Notes: generated from the letters alone by a model not told the origin. DNA of 55,105 nt from Actinomycetes bacterium (GCA_022839745.1 JALHJB010000017.1:1-55105); one strand, 5' to 3'. Shown: positions 14,333-23,950, numbered from the stretch's first letter. A program made the numbers and translations.

Positions 14333-17300
14333 TCACGCGCCGAGCATCGACACCGTCACGTGATGCACCGCGCCGTCGTCGGCGAGCGGGACGCGCAGGT
14401 CCTCGCACGGTTCTCCATCCAGAAGCACCCGCGCGACGCCACGGTTCACGCCGCGCGGGTTCTCCACCGCGATCTCGTACACGGATGAGCCGAAGCGGTA
14501 TGACGCCGAGAAGCCCGGCCACGTCTTGGGGATGCACGGATCCACCACCAGATAGCGGTCATCGCCCTCGGCCTCTGTTCGCAGGCCGAGCACCTCGCGC
14601 ACGATGGTGCGGTAGAACCACGCCGCTGACCCGGTGTACCATGTCCACCCGCCACGGCCGGTGTGCGGGTCGACCGCGTATACGTCGGCGGCGATCACGT
14701 AGGGCTCCACCTTGTAGCGCTGCACCGCGTCAGCGTCGAGGGCGTGGCTCACGGGGTTGATGAGGTCGAGCAGCGAAACCGCCTCGTCCCCGTCGCCAAG
14801 CCGCGCGTAGGCGAGCGCGACCCAGAGCGCGGCGTGCGTGTACTGCCCGCCGTTCTCACGCACGCCCGGCACGTATCCTTTGATGTAGCCGGGGTCGTGC
14901 TCCATCTGATCGAACGGCGGTGTCAGCAAGGCGATGAGCCCGTCGTCCCAGCGCACCAGCTCGCTTTCCACGCTCTCCATCGCCCGGCGCGCGCGTTCCG
15001 GGTCGCCCTGGCCTGAGATCACCGACCACGCCTGCGCGATCGCGTCGATCCGGCACTCGGCGGCCTGTGCGGTCCCGAGCGGCGTGCCGTCATCGAAGTA
15101 CGCGCGCCGGTACCAGGCGCCGTCCCACGCGTGCGCCTCGGCGGCCTCGATGAACTCGGCCGCGGTTGCCCGAAGCGTGGTGGCCGACTCTGCATCGCCG
15201 CGCAGGTCGCACACGCTGGCAAAGCCGCGCATCGTGACGTCGAGGAACCAGGCGAGCCACACGCTCTCGCCGCGGCCTTCGGCGCCAACGCGGTTCATTC
15301 CGTCGTTCCAGTCACCACCGCCGATCAGCGGCAGGCCATGGCTGCCCGCTGGCGCGAGCGCAAGCGCGGCCAGGCAGTGCTCGTACACGGTCGCGACCTT
15401 GAGCGACGGGACCGGCTGGAGGTAGCTGTCCTCGCGATCATCGGGGATCGCCGGGCCTTCGAGGTACGGCGTCTCGACGTCGAGCACCGAGAGATCGCCG
15501 GTGGCCCGCACGTATTCGGCCACCACGAACGGCAGCCAGTGGCGGTCGTCGGTGAAGCGGGTGCGCACGCCGCGGCCGGAGACCGGCTGCCACCAGTGCA
15601 GCACGTCGCCCTCGGGGAACTGATGGCGCGAGGCCTCGATGATGTGATCGCGCACCAGGTCCGGGTGCGTGTCGATGAGCGCGAGGCAGTCCTGCAGCTG
15701 GTCGCGGAAGCCGAACGCGCCGGACGACTGGTAGGTCGCCGTGCGCCCCCATGTGCGGCAGGCCAGCGACTGGTAGAGCGACGCCGGCACCATCGCGTTC
15801 AGGCGCCGGTCGGGCGTGTCCACACGGATCGCGTCCAGCCGGTCGCGCCATGCGCGCTTGGCGCCGTCGAGCTCGGCGTCGATCGCGCCGGGTTCACGCA
15901 GGCGGGCGATGAGCGCGTGCACGTCCTCCACGCTCTCGGTCTGGCCGAGCATGAACGCGACCTCGGCGGTCTCGTCCGGTTCAAGCGCGATGGGGCGCAT
16001 GAGGGCTCCGCAGTTGTCGTGGAAGCGGCCAGACAGCCCGCCGAGGTGGGCCCGGGCCATCGCGGCCGGCGCGGCCGGGGTGCCGTTGCGCCCGATGAAC
16101 TCGGTGCGGCTTGCGGTGAACGACCCTCCCGCTACGGTCGATGCCAGGAACGCGGGCCGTCCCGGGAAGTCGAGGTTGAACCAGCTGTGCGCCATGAGCG
16201 CCTCGGCGGTCTCGTCCCACCATGTCACCACACGCTGCTGCGCCGCGCTGCGCGAATCGCCGAGGCTCCACTCTACAAGGTGTGTGACGGAGAGCGAGCG
16301 CCGGACATCGCCGGTGTTCGTGAGCCTCAGGCGGGCGATGCGCACGGGTGCGTCATCGGCTATGAACCAGTCGAGCGTGTGCTCGATGCCGTGACTCGCG
16401 TGTTCGAAGCGGGTGTAGCCGCGCCCGTGGCGGATCACGTGCGTGCCGCCGCCGCGCACCGGCAGCAGCGTGGGGCTCCAGAACTCACCTGTGGCTTCGT
16501 CGCGCACGTACAGGCATTCGCCCGTGCCATCGGAGACGGGGTCGTTGTTCCAGGTGCTGATGCGGTTCTCGTGGCTGTTCTCGGCCCACGTGCAGCCGAT
16601 GCCGGCCTCCGAGACAAGCGTGCCGAACCGCGGCCGTGCGATCACGTTCACCCAGGGAGCGGGCGTGGTCTGTCCGTCGGACAGCACGATCACGTACTCG
16701 TCACGCTCGAGGTCGAAACCGCCGAGGCCGTTGTCGAACGCGAGCGCCGGGCGCTCGAACCCGGGGGCGGGGTACGCCATCGGCTCCGACGACGGCGCCA
16801 GCGCGGGAGGCGGCTCGGGGCGGTCCGCGCGCCGGTCGAGCTGCAGCTGGAGGGGACCGCGGTCGCCCTCGAGGACAACGCGAGCGGCGCTCTCGAGGAG
16901 GTTGAACACCTCCGGGCGCATCTGGTCGGCGGTGCGGAGGAACACGCCGCCGGGGCGATCGGTCAGCTGCAGTGCGTGGCCGGTGCGCAGCAGCGTGCGC
17001 AGGCGCCCATCAAGCTCCGAGGCGTAGCCGGTGGGTCGCGTGTTCAGGATCACCAGGTCGGTCTCGAATCCCTTGCTGCGCCAGTACTGATGGGCGAGCA
17101 GGGCCTGCCGGGCGAGCGGTGTCTGATCGACCTGCTCGATCTTGAGCAGCAGGATCGGGTAGTCGCCCGAGATGCCGATCTCCCACAGACCCGAGACCGA
17201 CAGGCGGTTCTCGACCTCGGTGAGCACCTTGAGGCGCGAATACGGATCGGTCAGGAGCATGCGCGAAGCGAGACGCAGGTAGGTGACCGACTCCTCCGGC

Positions 17301-20300
17301 GTGATGCCGAGGTCCCGCAGCTCGATCCGGCTCGTGGACCAGGCGAGGTCGGCCGCGCGCTGGGCGTTGGCGATGTCGTGGTACTTCTCGGCGAAGTACT
17401 CCACACGTTCGCGCGAGTCTGCCGCCCCGGTGATATACGCTAGCCGCGCCGTCTCACCCGGCGGCACAACAAGCGGCTGCCTGATGGAGCAGATCGGGTC
17501 GAGCACCGCTCCGGTGGTATTGGTGAGCCGGCCATCGCCGAAGATCGCGTGCGCGCTCACCGGCGTATTGAGCCTGCCGAGGAACGCGGCACGGTCGGTC
17601 TCGTACGACCACGAGCATGCGTCCTGAGAGTCGCACGCGAGCAGGTGGATGCCCCAGAGCCGCGGCTCCTCCGATGACCGCGGCCGGCGCGAGAAGAGCA
17701 GCGCCGAGTGCTCCTCGAGCGGCTCGGTCTCCACGAAGAGGTTGCTGTACGCCTTGTGCGCCCGGTCGGCGCCGCGGGGCGCGAGCGTGACCTCGAGATA
17801 CGACGTGACCTCGAGAGCGAGCGGCTCATGTCCGTGATTGGTCACGGTTATGCGTCTGACCTCTACGTCGTCTTCCGGCGAGACGATGATCTCGGTGTGC
17901 GTCTCCACGTCGCCGTCCATGCGGCGGAAGTCGGCGCGGTCGGCCGAGAAGGTGACGTGATAGTCGTCGGGCTCGGCCACCGACGGCTGATAGGCCGCCG
18001 ACCACACCCGGCCCGTCTCGACGTTCTTGAGGTAGAAGAACGTGCCCCAGCAGTCGCGGGTGATGTCTTCGCGATACCGCGTGACCGTGCGGTCGCGCCA
18101 GCGGCTGTAGCCGCCGCCGGCGTTGGTGACCATCACCGAATACGAACCGTTGGATAGGAAGTGCGTCGCGGGGACCGGTGTGTTCGCGAGCGGATACGCG
18201 CGCGTGACCGGCGGCGGCACCTCCCGCACCGAGCGGACGAACTCGACCTCCTCGGCACGCGGCTGGGCGACCTGCACACGGCGCGGCACGCGCTCCTGAA
18301 GCAGCAGTTCGGCCGAGGTCACGAGCGGGTCGGCGTGGAAGCGGTCCTGCATCCGGAAGCCGCACAACATGTTGCCGAGGGACAGCATGCTCATCCCCTG
18401 GTGGTGCGCCATGTACGCCTTGACGACCGCGCGCTCCTTGCCGGCCGGCACGCGGCCTGGCGTGTAGTCGATCGCCTCGTAGTACCCGTACCAGCCCTCG
18501 CCGCCCTGCCGGGTCAGCGTCTCGAGATTCGAGAGCGCTTCGCGCGGCGCCACCATGAGCGCGAGGACCGTAGCGTACGGCGCTACGACGATGTCTGCCG
18601 AGAGGCCACGCTTGAGTCCGAGGCCGGGCACCCCGAACGCCTGGTACTGGTACGTGAGCTCCACGTCCTTGGCGTTGAATGCGGACTCGGACACGCCCCA
18701 CGGCACGCCGCGCTGGCGACCGTACTGGATCTGGCGACGCACCACATTGGTGTACGTCCGGTCGAGCAGCGTCTCGGGCCACGTCTTCATCACGAGGAGC
18801 GGCATCAGGTACTCGAACATACTCGCGCTCCAGCTCACGAGCGCGGCGCCCCCCTCGGTGCGCGTGACCGCCCTGCCGAGTCGGAACCAGTGCTCCTGAG
18901 GCACGTCGCCCTTGGCGATCGCGAGGAAGCTTGCGAGCCGGCACTCGCTCGCGAGCATGTCGTAGTAGGAGTCGTCGAGTCTACCCTCGGCGGTGTTGAA
19001 ACCGATCGAGAACAGGAGGCGGTGCTCGTCGAAGAGCATCGCGAAGTCGGTGTGCTCCCACATCTCACGGGCGATTTCCGCCGAGAGCCGGAGGCGCGCG
19101 AGGAGCGTGACGGCCTCGGTGCGCGCTCCCCGGATGCCGGCCGCCATGCGGGCCGCCCATGCGGCGTCGGGGCCGCCGGCTTCCGACATCGCATCGAGGG
19201 CCTCGAGAGCGGTGCCTAACCCCTCGGCGAGTCCGACCAGGCTCGGCACGTGCGTGAGCAGCGGCGCCAGCGCCGGATCAGGTTCGCCGCTTTGGGTGCG
19301 CACGCCAGCCAGCACGTCCCGCGCCCAGGGAGCGTACGCGTCGATGATGCCGAGTGCGCCATCGACGGCCTCCACTACTGCGACGATCGACTTCACGGTG
19401 TTGCCGACGGCCTCATCGTCGCCCGCCGCCGAGGCGATCCGGCCAGCCCGCTCGGTGAGTGGCGCGGTAAGCGCGCGCAGGCCTTCGAGCAGCGCAAGCC
19501 ACTCGCCAAGGTTGACCGGCGGCGAGTCGAGCCCGATGCGCCGCACCACTTCTTCGAGCGCCGTACGGCTCTCCGCGCGGTCGTCGGCGGTATCCGCGGG
19601 CCCGCGTGTCGCCGCGAGCTCCTCGAGCGCCAGCCGTGCGGTGTCGCCGATGCCGTCCAAGACCTGCGCGCCGAGGATCGGGCGCTCGGAGACCTCGAGG
19701 AGCGCGACCCGAAGCGCCAGCAGGTGGCCGGCGAGGTTGCCCGAGTCGACCGTGGATACGTACGTGGGCCGGAGCGGCAGCAGGGTGGTGGTGTCGTACC
19801 AGTTGTAGAAGTGACCGCGGAAGCGCTCCATGCCCACCATGGTGGTGAGCGTCCGGGACACGTTCTCCGTGAGCTGCGCCACCGTGAGGTAACCGAGGTC
19901 GTAGGCGGTGACCGCCGCGAGCAGCTGGAGGCCCATGTTGGTGGGGGAGGTGCGGTGGGCAACCTCGCACTTGGGGTCTTCCTGGAAGTTGTCCGGAGCC
20001 AGGTAGTGGTCTTCGGCGGTCACGAACGTTTCGAAGAAGCGCCATGTCTTGCGCGCCGCCCTGCGCATCATCGTCACATCCGCCGCCGAGAGCTCCGGTG
20101 TTGGCGCCGGTATGGGTCTGCTGGCACGCCATGCCGCCAACGGTGCGTACGCCCAGGCGCCAAGCAGCGGGATGTAGGGGATCACAGCCGACGGCCCACC
20201 GGTGAGCATGATGGGAGCCGCGCTCACCACCGCGAGGGCGCTCGCGGTGCCCATCCGGTGGGTGAACGACGCCAGGGTGCCCGCGCCAAGCCTGCGCTCG

Positions 20301-22999
20301 GCCTCGGCCGCGGTCTCCCACTCGAGCATGTCGCGCCGGCTCACTAACATACGCCAGAGCGCACGCAAGGCGGCGTCGGTCATCAGGTATGCCTGATGAG
20401 GCAGCACGGCGATGTTGAACAGCGTCCGCAGAACGTCACGGCGGATGTCGGAGAGCAGCGTTCCGCGCTCGGTGCGCGTGTCGGCCGGCGTTCGCCGGAG
20501 GAACGAATCCGCCAGGCCGAACACCAACGGGAACAACAGGAGCGCGGCGATGATCGCGAGCCACGCCCACGAGAGCGGCGGCAGCACCACGAAACCGGCG
20601 ATGGTGAGCGCCACGGTCGCAAGCGGCGTCAGCGAGCGGCGCAGGTTATCGATGATCTTCCAGCGATGCAGGCGGGTGAGCGGGTTGCGCTCGCGGCCAT
20701 CCGCCGTGGGCACACGCGGCAGGAGCCACGGCAGCGTCTGCCAGTCGCCGCGAACCCAGCGGTGGAGACGCGCGCAGTGCGAGATGTAGCTCGACGGCTG
20801 GTCGTCGTAGACCTCTATGTCCGAAGCGAGCCCTGTTCTCAGGTACGAGCCCTCGAGCAGGTCGTGCGAGAGCAGTGTGTTCTCCGGGAAGCGGTCTTCC
20901 AGGACGGCGTTGAAGACGTCGACCTCGAAGATGCCCTTGCCGGTGAACGATCCCTCGCCGAACACGTCCTGGTAGGTATCGGAAACGGCTCCCGCGTATG
21001 GGTCGACGCCGGTCACACCCGAGTACAGCCAGGCGAAGAGGCTGTCCTCGGAACCCTCGAGCGACATCGCCACGCGCGGCTGGATAAGGCCGTAGCCGCG
21101 GCGGACCGTGCGGGTCGACGGGTCCACCACCGCACGGTTGAGCGGGTGAGCGATGGTGGATATGAGCTTGCGCGCACCGTCACGCGGCAGCCCTGTGTCG
21201 GTATCAAGCGTGATCACAAAGGTCACTTTCGCGTACTCGGCGGGGTCACCGTCGGCGATGGTGAACGATGTGTCGGTGGCCCCCCGCAGCAGCCTGCAGA
21301 ACTCGGTGAGCGCGCCACGCTTACGTTCCCAGCCCATCCAGGTCTCGTCGGCCGCACTCCAGGTCCGGCCGCGTACGAAGAGCGAGAACGGACGCTCGTT
21401 GCCGTGCCCGTAGCGCTCGTTCAGGACGGCGATGCCCGAGCGCGCCGCCTCGATCACCGCGGAGTCCGTCTCGGTATACTGCGCGGATCCGCCGCGCAGG
21501 TCGGCGAGTATCGCGAACCGCACGTTCGGGTCGCGGTTGGCCAGGAATCCGATCTCCATGTTGTCCACCACGTGCTGCGCCGCCGCGGGCGAGGTGAGGA
21601 GCGCCGTGTACACCACCATGGTGTTGTGGGCCTGCGCAACCGGTAGGCGATGATCGATCTTGGCGAGCATGCGCGGAGGCCACAGCCACGCGGAGAGCCT
21701 GTTCACGAGCGTCATGCCGACTTCCGAGACCGGGATCACGGCAAGCACGCCGAGCAGCACTGCCGCGCCGGCGCTCCCGGTGGCCGAGGCGACGAACAAG
21801 CCGATCGCCGAGGCGAGTGCGGCCGTCATCGCGGTCAGGACTCCCCAGTAGATGAGGCCCCGCGCGGCGAGCGGGCCGCGGTGGAGGCGCTCGCCCAGCT
21901 GGGGGCGATAGCCCACCGAACGCTCGAACGCGTACCGGCCGTCGCTGATCAGGTAGTGGCCCACATGGCCCCGCAGGGTGTCGGCCGGGTCAGCGGCGAG
22001 GGCCTCAAGACAGTGGCTGATGACGGCCTCGGCCACACCCACCTCGTCGAGATCCCCGCGCTCGGCGAGCTTCTCGATGGTGTGGCGCAGCCGGTCCCTG
22101 CTCGCAAAGTCCATCCGGCCGTACACACCGGTCGGATCCTCCCGCAGGACCTGCTCGACTACGCTCACGCTTTCGAAGAACTCGCGCCACTCCAACGCAT
22201 CGAGGAACCTGATGCTGGTTATCGCGTTGGCGATGGACACCTGGTCCGCGGCCTGGTGCTGGTGCTCCTCCATCGTGAGGCGCTCGAGGTCGGCACCGTG
22301 TTGCTCCAGTGCGCGCTCGATCCAGTCGGCGAGCGGCTCGAGGCCCGCCTCATGTCCGAGCAGGCGCTGTGAGAGCCGAAGGAGGAATGCCGGAGGGGCG
22401 GCCGCATGTGCCCGATCGAGCTCGGCGATACGCTCCGCCAGCTCGGATGGCCCCTGGTCGGCCGCCATTACGAGGCGATCGGCGAACCGCTCTCCGCCAA
22501 CGACCGCCTGGTGGCTCTCGAGTATACGTGCGCCGAGCCTGCGGAGGTTCTCCACAAGCATGGCGCGAAGCATGATCGGCACCGCCCAGACCTCGCCGAT
22601 GGTCAGCGGGGAGACGTCCTGGTACGCGTGCATGAACGACGTCAGCGTCTCCTCGTCGATGCGCGAGTCGGTGTGGGCCACGAGGGTGGCCACGGCCTCC
22701 ATCAGCCGGGGGTACTCGGCAAAGGACCCTTCAACGAGACGTGGGAGCTCGGCGCCATATCGTGCGGGAAGGTCCTCGGTCACGAGCGTTATCTGCTCTT
22801 CAATGAGGTAGTAGTTGTCGAGGAGCCACTCGGCAGCCGGGGCCACCGGGATATCCTCGCGGGCATCCGTGACCAGCACGCGATACACGGCCGCCAACTC
22901 GGTTGCCGCACCCTCCACAAGCGTGAGGACAGGCGTCTGCGCGCGTGCGGGCCGGTCGGTCCACCGCTGGCGCTTCGCAAGCGACCGCGCCGCGGCCAT
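14333..22999 (-). CDS. Cyclic beta-1,2-glucan synthase (GT84 plus GH94)
   Basis: At 2888 residues this matches the NdvB/Cgs family, which builds cyclic beta-1,2-glucan at the inner membrane. After an N-terminal helical region and two membrane segments near 420-480 comes the GT84 domain, with LDTDTGLPRDGARKLIS, SHDLLEGSYLRTGLASD and the acceptor-site motif RLHRWVRGDWQTLPW. More membrane helices follow. Next is a glucoamylase-like region with CEVAHRTSPTNMGLQLLAAV, then beta-sandwich modules and a C-terminal GH94 phosphorylase-type domain with GGGDWNDGMNRVG that trims chain length. Family similarity appears to extend about 28 codons before this Met (EEPLRGELLGADRL), where no ATG, GTG or TTG exists in frame. 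No exporter (NdvA) gene is nearby. Confidence 0.93.
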   Translation of the reverse strand: MAAARSLAKRQRWTDRPARAQTPVLTLVEGAATELAAVYRVLVTDAREDIPVAPAAEWLLDNYYLIEEQITLVTEDLPARYGAELPRLVEGSFAEYPRLMEAVATLVAHTDSRIDEETLTSFMHAYQDVSPLTIGEVWAVPIMLRAMLVENLRRLGARILESHQAVVGGERFADRLVMAADQGPSELAERIAELDRAHAAAPPAFLLRLSQRLLGHEAGLEPLADWIERALEQHGADLERLTMEEHQHQAADQVSIANAITSIRFLDALEWREFFESVSVVEQVLREDPTGVYGRMDFASRDRLRHTIEKLAERGDLDEVGVAEAVISHCLEALAADPADTLRGHVGHYLISDGRYAFERSVGYRPQLGERLHRGPLAARGLIYWGVLTAMTAALASAIGLFVASATGSAGAAVLLGVLAVIPVSEVGMTLVNRLSAWLWPPRMLAKIDHRLPVAQAHNTMVVYTALLTSPAAAQHVVDNMEIGFLANRDPNVRFAILADLRGGSAQYTETDSAVIEAARSGIAVLNERYGHGNERPFSLFVRGRTWSAADETWMGWERKRGALTEFCRLLRGATDTSFTIADGDPAEYAKVTFVITLDTDTGLPRDGARKLISTIAHPLNRAVVDPSTRTVRRGYGLIQPRVAMSLEGSEDSLFAWLYSGVTGVDPYAGAVSDTYQDVFGEGSFTGKGIFEVDVFNAVLEDRFPENTLLSHDLLEGSYLRTGLASDIEVYDDQPSSYISHCARLHRWVRGDWQTLPWLLPRVPTADGRERNPLTRLHRWKIIDNLRRSLTPLATVALTIAGFVVLPPLSWAWLAIIAALLLFPLVFGLADSFLRRTPADTRTERGTLLSDIRRDVLRTLFNIAVLPHQAYLMTDAALRALWRMLVSRRDMLEWETAAEAERRLGAGTLASFTHRMGTASALAVVSAAPIMLTGGPSAVIPYIPLLGAWAYAPLAAWRASRPIPAPTPELSAADVTMMRRAARKTWRFFETFVTAEDHYLAPDNFQEDPKCEVAHRTSPTNMGLQLLAAVTAYDLGYLTVAQLTENVSRTLTTMVGMERFRGHFYNWYDTTTLLPLRPTYVSTVDSGNLAGHLLALRVALLEVSERPILGAQVLDGIGDTARLALEELAATRGPADTADDRAESRTALEEVVRRIGLDSPPVNLGEWLALLEGLRALTAPLTERAGRIASAAGDDEAVGNTVKSIVAVVEAVDGALGIIDAYAPWARDVLAGVRTQSGEPDPALAPLLTHVPSLVGLAEGLGTALEALDAMSEAGGPDAAWAARMAAGIRGARTEAVTLLARLRLSAEIAREMWEHTDFAMLFDEHRLLFSIGFNTAEGRLDDSYYDMLASECRLASFLAIAKGDVPQEHWFRLGRAVTRTEGGAALVSWSASMFEYLMPLLVMKTWPETLLDRTYTNVVRRQIQYGRQRGVPWGVSESAFNAKDVELTYQYQAFGVPGLGLKRGLSADIVVAPYATVLALMVAPREALSNLETLTRQGGEGWYGYYEAIDYTPGRVPAGKERAVVKAYMAHHQGMSMLSLGNMLCGFRMQDRFHADPLVTSAELLLQERVPRRVQVAQPRAEEVEFVRSVREVPPPVTRAYPLANTPVPATHFLSNGSYSVMVTNAGGGYSRWRDRTVTRYREDITRDCWGTFFYLKNVETGRVWSAAYQPSVAEPDDYHVTFSADRADFRRMDGDVETHTEIIVSPEDDVEVRRITVTNHGHEPLALEVTSYLEVTLAPRGADRAHKAYSNLFVETEPLEEHSALLFSRRPRSSEEPRLWGIHLLACDSQDACSWSYETDRAAFLGRLNTPVSAHAIFGDGRLTNTTGAVLDPICSIRQPLVVPPGETARLAYITGAADSRERVEYFAEKYHDIANAQRAADLAWSTSRIELRDLGITPEESVTYLRLASRMLLTDPYSRLKVLTEVENRLSVSGLWEIGISGDYPILLLKIEQVDQTPLARQALLAHQYWRSKGFETDLVILNTRPTGYASELDGRLRTLLRTGHALQLTDRPGGVFLRTADQMRPEVFNLLESAARVVLEGDRGPLQLQLDRRADRPEPPPALAPSSEPMAYPAPGFERPALAFDNGLGGFDLERDEYVIVLSDGQTTPAPWVNVIARPRFGTLVSEAGIGCTWAENSHENRISTWNNDPVSDGTGECLYVRDEATGEFWSPTLLPVRGGGTHVIRHGRGYTRFEHASHGIEHTLDWFIADDAPVRIARLRLTNTGDVRRSLSVTHLVEWSLGDSRSAAQQRVVTWWDETAEALMAHSWFNLDFPGRPAFLASTVAGGSFTASRTEFIGRNGTPAAPAAMARAHLGGLSGRFHDNCGALMRPIALEPDETAEVAFMLGQTESVEDVHALIARLREPGAIDAELDGAKRAWRDRLDAIRVDTPDRRLNAMVPASLYQSLACRTWGRTATYQSSGAFGFRDQLQDCLALIDTHPDLVRDHIIEASRHQFPEGDVLHWWQPVSGRGVRTRFTDDRHWLPFVVAEYVRATGDLSVLDVETPYLEGPAIPDDREDSYLQPVPSLKVATVYEHCLAALALAPAGSHGLPLIGGGDWNDGMNRVGAEGRGESVWLAWFLDVTMRGFASVCDLRGDAESATTLRATAAEFIEAAEAHAWDGAWYRRAYFDDGTPLGTAQAAECRIDAIAQAWSVISGQGDPERARRAMESVESELVRWDDGLIALLTPPFDQMEHDPGYIKGYVPGVRENGGQYTHAALWVALAYARLGDGDEAVSLLDLINPVSHALDADAVQRYKVEPYVIAADVYAVDPHTGRGGWTWYTGSAAWFYRTIVREVLGLRTEAEGDDRYLVVDPCIPKTWPGFSASYRFGSSVYEIAVENPRGVNRGVARVLLDGEPCEDLRVPLADDGAVHHVTVSMLGA

Positions 23000-23239
23000 A
23001 AGGCGGTCGGCGCCAAGAAGCTCGCCCCGTAGGGGCTCTTCGGCACGGGGCTGCAGGGAGTCGGCGGGCTGGCTGATGATCGATCACCTCGTGTCGCGCC
23101 ATGAGGGCAGGATGTCGGGCTCTGGCACACCGCTCCTATTGTGCCACGTTCTTGCTGCAGAAGCGCCCGCGACACGGCACGGGCATTGCTGCTACGATAC
23201 CCGCCTGGGTATTCAGTCGTCGCATGACGCGGAGGTCAG
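23000..23239. other. Divergent intergenic region with hidden N-terminal coding of the glucan synthase
   Basis: On the minus strand the synthase frame stays open up to an in-frame TGA at 23086-23084, and its translation resembles the family N terminus. AGGTGAT (23089-23083) would be a good ribosome-binding site, but only ATC codons follow at the right spacing. A frame opening with ATG at 23102 (MARHEVIDHQPA) would join the synthase after a single frameshift near 23060-23075. The rest, about 23103-23239, should hold the promoters of both divergent genes; a TACGAT-like -10 near 23195 is the best candidate for the plus strand. GGAGG precedes the ATG at 23240. Confidence 0.5.
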
Positions 23240-23950
23240 ATGAAGCGCGCTCAAGTACTTGCAGTGGTGTTCGGAGTGGCTGTGGTGATCGTTGCGATCG
23301 TCGCCCTCTCCTCAGGCACACCTACGCCGGGGCTTATCGACAACGGCGATCTGTCGCGACTCCAGGAGGAGGGCGCGCGCATCGTTGATGTCAGGACTGC
23401 CGCCGAATTCACGGGCGCCCATATCGAGGGCGCCGAGAACGTGCCGTTGAGCGATCTGGCCGCGGTGGCCGATGGCTGGGACCGGACGGCCCCCGTGGTC
23501 GTCTATTGTGCAGTGGGTGACCGGAGCGACAGTGCCGCGGGTATGCTGCAGTCGATGGGCTTCGAGCGCGTCTACGACCTCGGTGGCGGTATCGCGCAAT
23601 GGGACGGCGCGCTCGCGGGCGGGGCGGCTGCGGCGACAGACGCCGGTGTGGCTCCACAGGTCGCGCTCTCGGGTCTGCCGATCCTGTACGAGTTCTACAC
23701 CGATTGGTGACCCAGCTGCCAGACGATGGCGCCTGTGGTCGACAGGCTCAAGACCGAGTATGAAGGTGTCGTGGAGTTCCGTCTCATCAATGTGGAGACC
23801 GACGCCGAAGGAGCGCAGATCGCGAACGACTTCGGCGTGCAGTACGTCCCGTCGTTCGTGCTGCTCGGCGGCGACGGCGCACAGCGAGACCTGCTCGTGG
23901 GTGAGATGACCGAGGAGCAGCTCCGCGCCGCGCTCGACGCGCTCAAGTGA
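23240..23950 (+). CDS. Rhodanese-thioredoxin fusion, probable selenoprotein (in-frame TGA = Sec157)
   Basis: One frame of 237 codons is interrupted only by TGA at 23708-23710. Residues 6-25 form an N-terminal membrane anchor, so the domains face outside the cytoplasm. Residues 33-125 are a rhodanese domain with VRTAAEF and the active-site loop VVYCAVGDRS (Cys90). Residues 146-236 are a thioredoxin fold: LYEFYTDW-TGA-PSCQTMAP, then the cis-Pro motif VQYVPSFVLL and GEMTEEQL. The TGA falls exactly on the first Cys of the expected WCxxC. A hairpin with a GGTC loop lies 20 bases downstream. The product would be a membrane-tethered thiol/persulfide oxidoreductase. The alternative is a Cys-to-stop nonsense mutation. 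The gene ends with another TGA that has no matching hairpin. Confidence 0.82.
23708..23747 (+). promoter_or_regulatory. Candidate bacterial SECIS element
   Basis: After the TGA (23708-23710) and a 20-base spacer, GCCTGT (23731-23736) and ACAGGC (23742-23747) form a perfect 6-bp stem closed by the loop GGTCG (23737-23741). Bacterial SECIS hairpins lie directly downstream of the Sec codon and usually have a G among the first loop bases; the GGUC here matches the loop of E. coli fdhF. The bulged U of the E. coli element is not evident. SelB would bind this loop while the ribosome reads the UGA. Confidence 0.7.

Noticed and set aside
15131..17443. A 770-codon open frame opposite the glucan synthase
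   Set aside because: Low-complexity translation with no motifs; the minus-strand GH94 domain occupies the same bases.
23948..23950. The final TGA of the selenoprotein gene as a second Sec codon
   Set aside because: No suitable hairpin follows, and the thioredoxin fold is complete at that point.
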